Shown here one piece after another: positions 5,228 to 9,170 of a stretch of 9,170 nucleotides of DNA. The stretch spans positions 1 through 9,170 of the forward strand of contig CAXAHJ010000127.1 in NCBI GenBank assembly GCA_963968595.1. Direction: 5' to 3'. Below the pieces are notes generated by a model. That model ran no database searches and was not told the origin of the DNA. It saw nothing but the letters and a program-made list of their open reading frames with translations. The stretch is from GCA-2730975 sp937893275. GTDB taxonomy: Bacteria; Verrucomicrobiota; Verrucomicrobiia; Opitutales; Seribacteraceae. Numbering within the stretch: the stretch's first letter is position 1; every line of letters starts with the position of its first letter. The position numbers were made by a program, and so were the translations under genes.

Positions 5228-6159
5228 ACAGGGGACGGTTCACCGCTACCTTCCTTTTGAGATTCAAGACATGACGCCATCATCTCGTAGGTTGCATCCT
5301 TGCTTCCGACGGCGACCTTGGCGACGTAGGCTTCTTTTTTCGTGACGCCCGGAATTTCAGCTTCATACCGTTTCTTTCGGGCATCCGAATTCAGGTGCCA
5401 TTCCGGATGGTATATTCCGGTCTTGAGGTAGGGCGTATATTCCTTGCCGATCGTGCCATAGGCATTGGGACCCTTTTGATTCAGAACGACGTCCCCATTC
5501 TTCCATATACGTACCAGCCCATCCTTCCCGGGCGACCATTTGGCGTGGATGACCCAGGACACCCACGCCCCCGGTTGCAAGGGATCCTCGAGCTTGAAGA
5601 GCTTTCGTTTTGGAGCCTTCTGTGGTGAGCCAAAGTGCTGACGCAGGTGCCAGTTGGAATTCTGGATGCAAATGATGAGGTTGGGATGGGTAGGCCGCTA
5701 GTTGCCAGGCACCGCATGCCATTGCATGAGAATATCGGCGCCCTTGTTGGGATCGACCTTCCAGTCTTCTGGCACATAGGTCAGTATGCCGTAACACCGC
5801 TCATTGAATCCTTTCTCACTGGGCAAAGAGATCTCTGCCCGGAAGGAGTTGGGCTCACGGGGCACGAAGAACCGAACAGCTTTTGCCTCGCCCACCCTTC
5901 CCGGCGCATCCGTAATTCTCAGTCGGTTGGGATTCGTCTTGGCCAAGCGATAACGGCCATCCACCGACAAGTTCCACTTGTCCAAGCCCTGGCCGCCAAA
6001 GTCACTTTCGAAAAGGATCGGTTGTTTGTAGTCGAACACCTGTCCGGCAGAGAAATGCCGCTCCTGCTTCTCCGTAATACGGAGGTCGGGCTTGGCGACC
6101 AAGGAACTAGTCGCAAACAAGCTTAGGACTATTGTTAATCTTGTGTGGAAATTACTCAA
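5194..6159 (-). pseudogene. Heparin-lyase-I-like polysaccharide lyase with internal amber stop
   Basis: One frame runs through the whole interval (321 codons if the stop is read) but has a TAG at 5698-5700, codon 154. The first part has a signal peptide (SLFATSSLVA-KPD) and FRAEISLPSEKGFNERCYG then ILMQWHAVPGN. The second resumes at once with RPTHPNLIICIQNSNW and contains WVSWVIHAKWSPGKDGLVR, IWKNGDVVL and KTGIYHPEW. Together these are the features of the PF14099-type jelly-roll lyases that beta-eliminate uronic-acid polysaccharides in the periplasm. Sequence on both sides is intact, so a recent point mutation (for example TGG to TAG), a sequencing error or readthrough are the options. Upstream of a TGA at about 6171-6173 the frame is closed, and the only early start is a TTG at 6159 with no clear ribosome binding site. 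Confidence 0.8.
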
Positions 6160-6252
6160 AGGGTGCGAATTTCACTTTTATTTGTAGTCCATGAGATGAG
6201 CTGACGGCAAGTTGCGACCTGCACCTCACCTGATGGCGACAGCAAGATAAGA

Positions 6253-8922
6253 CTAGGGAATCACGCGCAGGGTGAAGTAAGTCATCAGGCCTGTCTTCGT
6301 CGGGGCATCCCCGAACAGCCCACCAATGTTTTCGACACGGATGTGGTAGATGCGGTCCAGCCAACTTTCGCCCTCTCCGAAATCCTTGAGCACCACCAAG
6401 GCGGACTTGTCTTTCGGACGGAGATCGACCCGCTCGACAGCGTCGTCGCGACGGTTGTGCTCGGGCGATCCGTAGCGGCCCGTGTTGGTATAGAACCAGG
6501 ATTGTACCTTGAACTTGTTCTTCAACTCTTCATCACTCGTTTCCCCACTCATCGGATGGGTGAAATACAAGCGAAAGCCTTTTTGGTCCGCACTCACATG
6601 GTGGATGTCGGCGGCCACCGTTTTGCCATCATAAATGATGCGTTGCAGGCTACCCTGCTGGCCACCCCAGGCACCCCAACCTCGACCGGTTTGCCCGATC
6701 AAGATACTGCCGTCCTTCAAAAAGACCGGACGCATGACGCCGGATGCGAAAAAGCGGGCAAAGGGAGTTACGCTTCCCTGGTCGATGCCCTTGACGCGTT
6801 CGGGCACTACGCGGAACAGGTTGGACATGGTCTGATCGCCCATGAACATTTGGTCCTTGAACACACCAAACTTGCCGCCTGTGGTGTCCCAAACCGGATG
6901 ACCGGGAGCATTCGCTATCTTGCCGTGCGGGAGCCAGACCGCTCCTTTACGGATCTTTCCTTTCCAGAGATCGAACTTCAGTTCGGGGGAGTCCGGGTTT
7001 TTCTTTCCCGGGAGGGTAACGAGGCCCGACAGGTGCCCATAGAACTTGTCCTGTTCCAAGGGTACGACTTTGGACGAACCTACGTACTCACCTTGGTTTT
7101 CGGAGTACCAAATGCGGCCAGAGGGATCAGTTCCCAGCCCAGCTGGGCTGCGCAACCCGTTGGCAAACGGTTCGAATTTGCCTTCCGGAGTGACCCGACA
7201 AGCCCATCCGCGGTAGCCACCCATCGAGCCCATGTAGGGACCACCGGCACGCCAGGAGGTACGCTCGTTGCCTCCATGTGAGAGGTTCAGCGTAAAATAA
7301 TAGTTTCCCTTGCTGTCACGGACCGGGCCATGGGCAAACTCGTGGTAATTTCCGTGGAACCCATAATCGTCGCATACGGTTTCGAAATGGTCGGCCCGAC
7401 CATCTCCATTGGTATCCGTTATGCGTGTCAGTTCGGGTTTCTGCATAACGACGAAGCGGTCTCCCTTGTCGTCCTCGATCCAGACACCCAGGCATTCAAA
7501 GGTTCCCTCGGCGAAAAGCGACCACTTCCCCTTTCGGATGCGCCAAATACCAGCGGTACGCGTGGCCAGCACGATCGTGCCATCCTTGGCCACGGCAATT
7601 CCGGTCGCCTCGAACAATTGCTTGCGCCCGTAAAGATCCTTGGGCGGTTCCCAGTTCTCGGACCGGTAACCGGCGGGAACCTCCATTGGCTTGCGTCCCA
7701 GTTGGTCAGTGTTGACGACCAGCGGTTGTTCGCTCCAGTCCTCGTCGGCACCAGCACCGAGGCGGGCCACGACACCGCCTGTCAAACGGGCGGAGAAAAC
7801 AGCATCCGACTTGATTGGCCCCACCGTCCAGACTCCGTCTTTCAGCGTGCCGGCTTTCACTTTGGCGTCGGTCAACCCATCCGTCGACACCTTGAATTTC
7901 TGGGCGACCTTCAGCCCGCCCAGGAGGGTGATCACGATTCGTCCGTCGTCGGTCAGCTGCACACCCTGCTGGATCGCATTACGACCCACCCGAAAGGAAA
8001 ACACGGGATCGCCGGTTTTCAGGTCGAGGCGATGGCCCTTGAACTCGGCATCCATGGATGCCAACAGTTCCGGGAAATCACGATCTTCCCATAACCAACG
8101 CTCGATCGCCTTGTGGTCCAAAACGTCAGGCTCCTTGAACTCGAAGTCGACCAGCTCACCGGAAGGCAACAAGGGCTGCAAAATGCCACCGCCCTGCAGG
8201 AACACCTTATGACCCTGGCCTCGCTTGGAACCTGGACGGGCTCTGCCCTTGCGTTCCTCTGAGAGATTCAGGAATCCGCCGCTCCAGATGTTCCGCACAC
8301 CCAGCACACGGGCATCAAAAGTATAGTTGAAACCGTTTGGTTGGCCGACATGGAGGGCCCGTGCACTGGACCCGCGCAGTGGTGCACGGAAGACGCGTGT
8401 TCGCTTAGTCACGAGTACTTCGTTGGGGATGGCGACCAAGGTGCGTGGTACGGTCTTCTTGGCTTCCTTCAGCTCGACCTTGGCGGGCCCGGCCTGTCCT
8501 TCATCGGCAAGGGTCCGGAGGTAGTACCAGATATATTCGATGGCCGGATCGGGAATCACCTCACGCGAATACATCGGCATGATTTTGGGGAAGGACTGCC
8601 CCTTGGTGGTGCCCCTCTCGGCAACGGCGAGCGCGTCCCAGGAAGTACGCACGGAAGTCGTGTAATAGTTTTTGTCTGCCTTGATCTTGCGCTTCTCTCC
8701 GGTTTCCGGATGAGCCACTTCACGCTCCCGCGGTTGGTTCAGGAAAAGGCCGTACAGATTCGGTCCAGTACGAACGGTAGCATCCTTCTTGTCGACGGCG
8801 TGGCAGACGATGCAGCCGTAGGTTTCAAAGGCCAACTTGCCCTCCACCACCGCGTCGATTTTCTTCTGGGCGAAAGCGGGCGTGCATGATACCGCAACTA
8901 GGATCGTCAGTATTTTTTTCAT
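6253..8922 (-). CDS. Secreted c-type cytochrome with beta-propeller (dehydrogenase-like)
   Basis: 889 residues from the ATG at 8922; a start 18 nt upstream is possible but would spoil the signal peptide MKKILTILVAVSCTPAFA-Q. A class-I monohaem cytochrome domain (about 25-140) carries CIVCH at 37-41, GPNLYG at 53-58 and the likely axial Met in IMPMY (115 or 117). A beta-rich middle region (about 165-400) includes HVGQPNGFNYTFDA and WSGGFL, a pattern seen in PVC cytochrome proteins. A propeller (about 415-770) contains DTNGDGRAD (503-511), a probable calcium loop, and resembles the Pirellula membrane-bound-dehydrogenase family and sugar dehydrogenases. It would act in the periplasm, passing electrons to the haem; the substrate is unknown. 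The haem is N-terminal, whereas many relatives have it at the C-terminus. It follows DUF1501 by 135 nt. Confidence 0.85.
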   Translation of the reverse strand: MKKILTILVAVSCTPAFAQKKIDAVVEGKLAFETYGCIVCHAVDKKDATVRTGPNLYGLFLNQPREREVAHPETGEKRKIKADKNYYTTSVRTSWDALAVAERGTTKGQSFPKIMPMYSREVIPDPAIEYIWYYLRTLADEGQAGPAKVELKEAKKTVPRTLVAIPNEVLVTKRTRVFRAPLRGSSARALHVGQPNGFNYTFDARVLGVRNIWSGGFLNLSEERKGRARPGSKRGQGHKVFLQGGGILQPLLPSGELVDFEFKEPDVLDHKAIERWLWEDRDFPELLASMDAEFKGHRLDLKTGDPVFSFRVGRNAIQQGVQLTDDGRIVITLLGGLKVAQKFKVSTDGLTDAKVKAGTLKDGVWTVGPIKSDAVFSARLTGGVVARLGAGADEDWSEQPLVVNTDQLGRKPMEVPAGYRSENWEPPKDLYGRKQLFEATGIAVAKDGTIVLATRTAGIWRIRKGKWSLFAEGTFECLGVWIEDDKGDRFVVMQKPELTRITDTNGDGRADHFETVCDDYGFHGNYHEFAHGPVRDSKGNYYFTLNLSHGGNERTSWRAGGPYMGSMGGYRGWACRVTPEGKFEPFANGLRSPAGLGTDPSGRIWYSENQGEYVGSSKVVPLEQDKFYGHLSGLVTLPGKKNPDSPELKFDLWKGKIRKGAVWLPHGKIANAPGHPVWDTTGGKFGVFKDQMFMGDQTMSNLFRVVPERVKGIDQGSVTPFARFFASGVMRPVFLKDGSILIGQTGRGWGAWGGQQGSLQRIIYDGKTVAADIHHVSADQKGFRLYFTHPMSGETSDEELKNKFKVQSWFYTNTGRYGSPEHNRRDDAVERVDLRPKDKSALVVLKDFGEGESWLDRIYHIRVENIGGLFGDAPTKTGLMTYFTLRVIP

Positions 8923-9057
8923 AGTATGTGTTTGATCCATGTCATTATTATCTAGGACAGGAAATTTGGACAGACTTTATTCGGATAATTGGAAAGAGCT
9001 AAAACCAGAATACTCCCGGTCATCCTTGTTCCTGACAATTAAATGAAATGGTAAAAC
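8923..9057 (-). other. Intergenic region upstream of the cytochrome gene
   Basis: This is a 135-nt AT-richer spacer between the DUF1501 stop and the cytochrome start. I see no terminator hairpin with a T tract, no palindrome like the attC-like sites, and no promoter with good spacing. No Shine-Dalgarno sequence precedes either candidate start of the cytochrome gene (8940 or 8922). The two genes may be co-transcribed. Confidence 0.4.
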
Positions 9058-9170
9058 TCAGGCGATCAGTTCCTGGATGACTTTGCCGCCGAACTGGCTG
9101 AGTTGCTTGTGCCGTCCGGCGTGGTAGTAGGTCAGCTTGTTGTCGTCGAGACCGAGTAGGTTCAGCCAGG
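9058..9170 (-). CDS. DUF1501 protein, C-terminal end only
   Basis: The last 37 residues of a gene entering from the right edge read WLNLLGLDDNKLTYYHAGRH followed by a Gly-Gly-containing end and VIQELIA, with a TGA stop at 9058-9060. The pattern 'LLGLD..KLTY...GR...L....G.VI.E.' is the typical end of DUF1501 proteins, alkaline-phosphatase-superfamily-like secreted proteins that PVC bacteria usually encode next to cytochrome-domain proteins, as here. Their activity is not established. The upstream part and any Tat signal lie outside the window. Confidence 0.75.
   Translation of the reverse strand, partial: WLNLLGLDDNKLTYYHAGRHKQLSQFGGKVIQELIA

Noticed and set aside
5698..5700. TAG decoded as pyrrolysine
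   Set aside because: Nothing in the window supports a pyrrolysine system, the family does not use it, and other genes here end normally at TAG.
6160..6252. Gap between the cytochrome and lyase genes, examined for a sixth attC-like site
   Set aside because: It holds GCAACTTGC-type short symmetry but no AGCGTT end and no paired AAC/GTT boxes.
6343..8094. Two long open frames on the plus strand opposite the cytochrome gene (6343-7281 and 7330-8094)
   Set aside because: They are antisense to a gene with clear domain motifs, show no signal peptide or recognisable motif of their own, and arise from the codon bias of the minus-strand gene.
1..9170. tRNA, rRNA, CRISPR array or insertion-sequence transposase
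   Set aside because: No cloverleaf, rRNA signature, regularly spaced repeat array, transposase motif or terminal inverted repeats flanking an ORF were seen on either strand.

Overview
The window suggests a Verrucomicrobiota, Lentisphaerota/Kiritimatiellota or Planctomycetota genome (PVC group). The signs are a DUF1501 protein next to a secreted c-type cytochrome/beta-propeller protein of the type abundant in those phyla, plus secreted carbohydrate enzymes (a GH32-like enzyme with a LamG-like front domain, a heparin-lyase-I-like polysaccharide lyase and an SGNH hydrolase). Every credible gene lies on the minus strand, so transcription runs from high to low coordinates.

Layout in reading direction (right to left). 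9170-9058: C-terminal end of a DUF1501 protein. 8922-6253: a large secreted monohaem cytochrome/propeller protein. 6159-5194: a polysaccharide lyase cut by an in-frame amber stop. 5165-4455: an unrecognised multi-pass membrane protein with a strong ribosome binding site. 4352-3990: a small secreted ORF that looks like a fusion of a metallophosphoesterase front with the tail of an FAD-dependent oxidoreductase. 3986-1872: the GH32-like enzyme, 3 nt after the small ORF. 1852-1628: a damaged small secreted ORF whose leader resembles that of the GH32 gene. 1560-1270: no convincing intact gene, but a coding-like remnant. 1269-574: an SGNH/GDSL lipoprotein hydrolase. 520-200: a weak orphan ORF. 73-1: the signal peptide of a gene that leaves the window.

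The most interesting structure lies in the gaps and gene ends. Five short imperfect palindromes (about 98-164, 560-616, 1561-1619, 4381-4441, 5186-5227) share an end that reads GCGTT or GGTT on the minus strand. They carry a second AAC-containing box at the other end and have extrahelical bases in the stem, as integron attC sites do. All five point the same way. Four of them sit about 20-40 nt before a start codon on the minus strand, and two overlap the stop codon of the preceding gene. I read this as a possible decayed or integrase-less attC cassette cluster (CALIN-like). No integrase is visible. The chimeric ORF, the amber-interrupted lyase and the ORF without a good start fit a stretch undergoing rearrangement and gene decay. 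The right-hand third (cytochrome and DUF1501) looks like ordinary chromosomal content. All family assignments come from reading motifs; no search was run.
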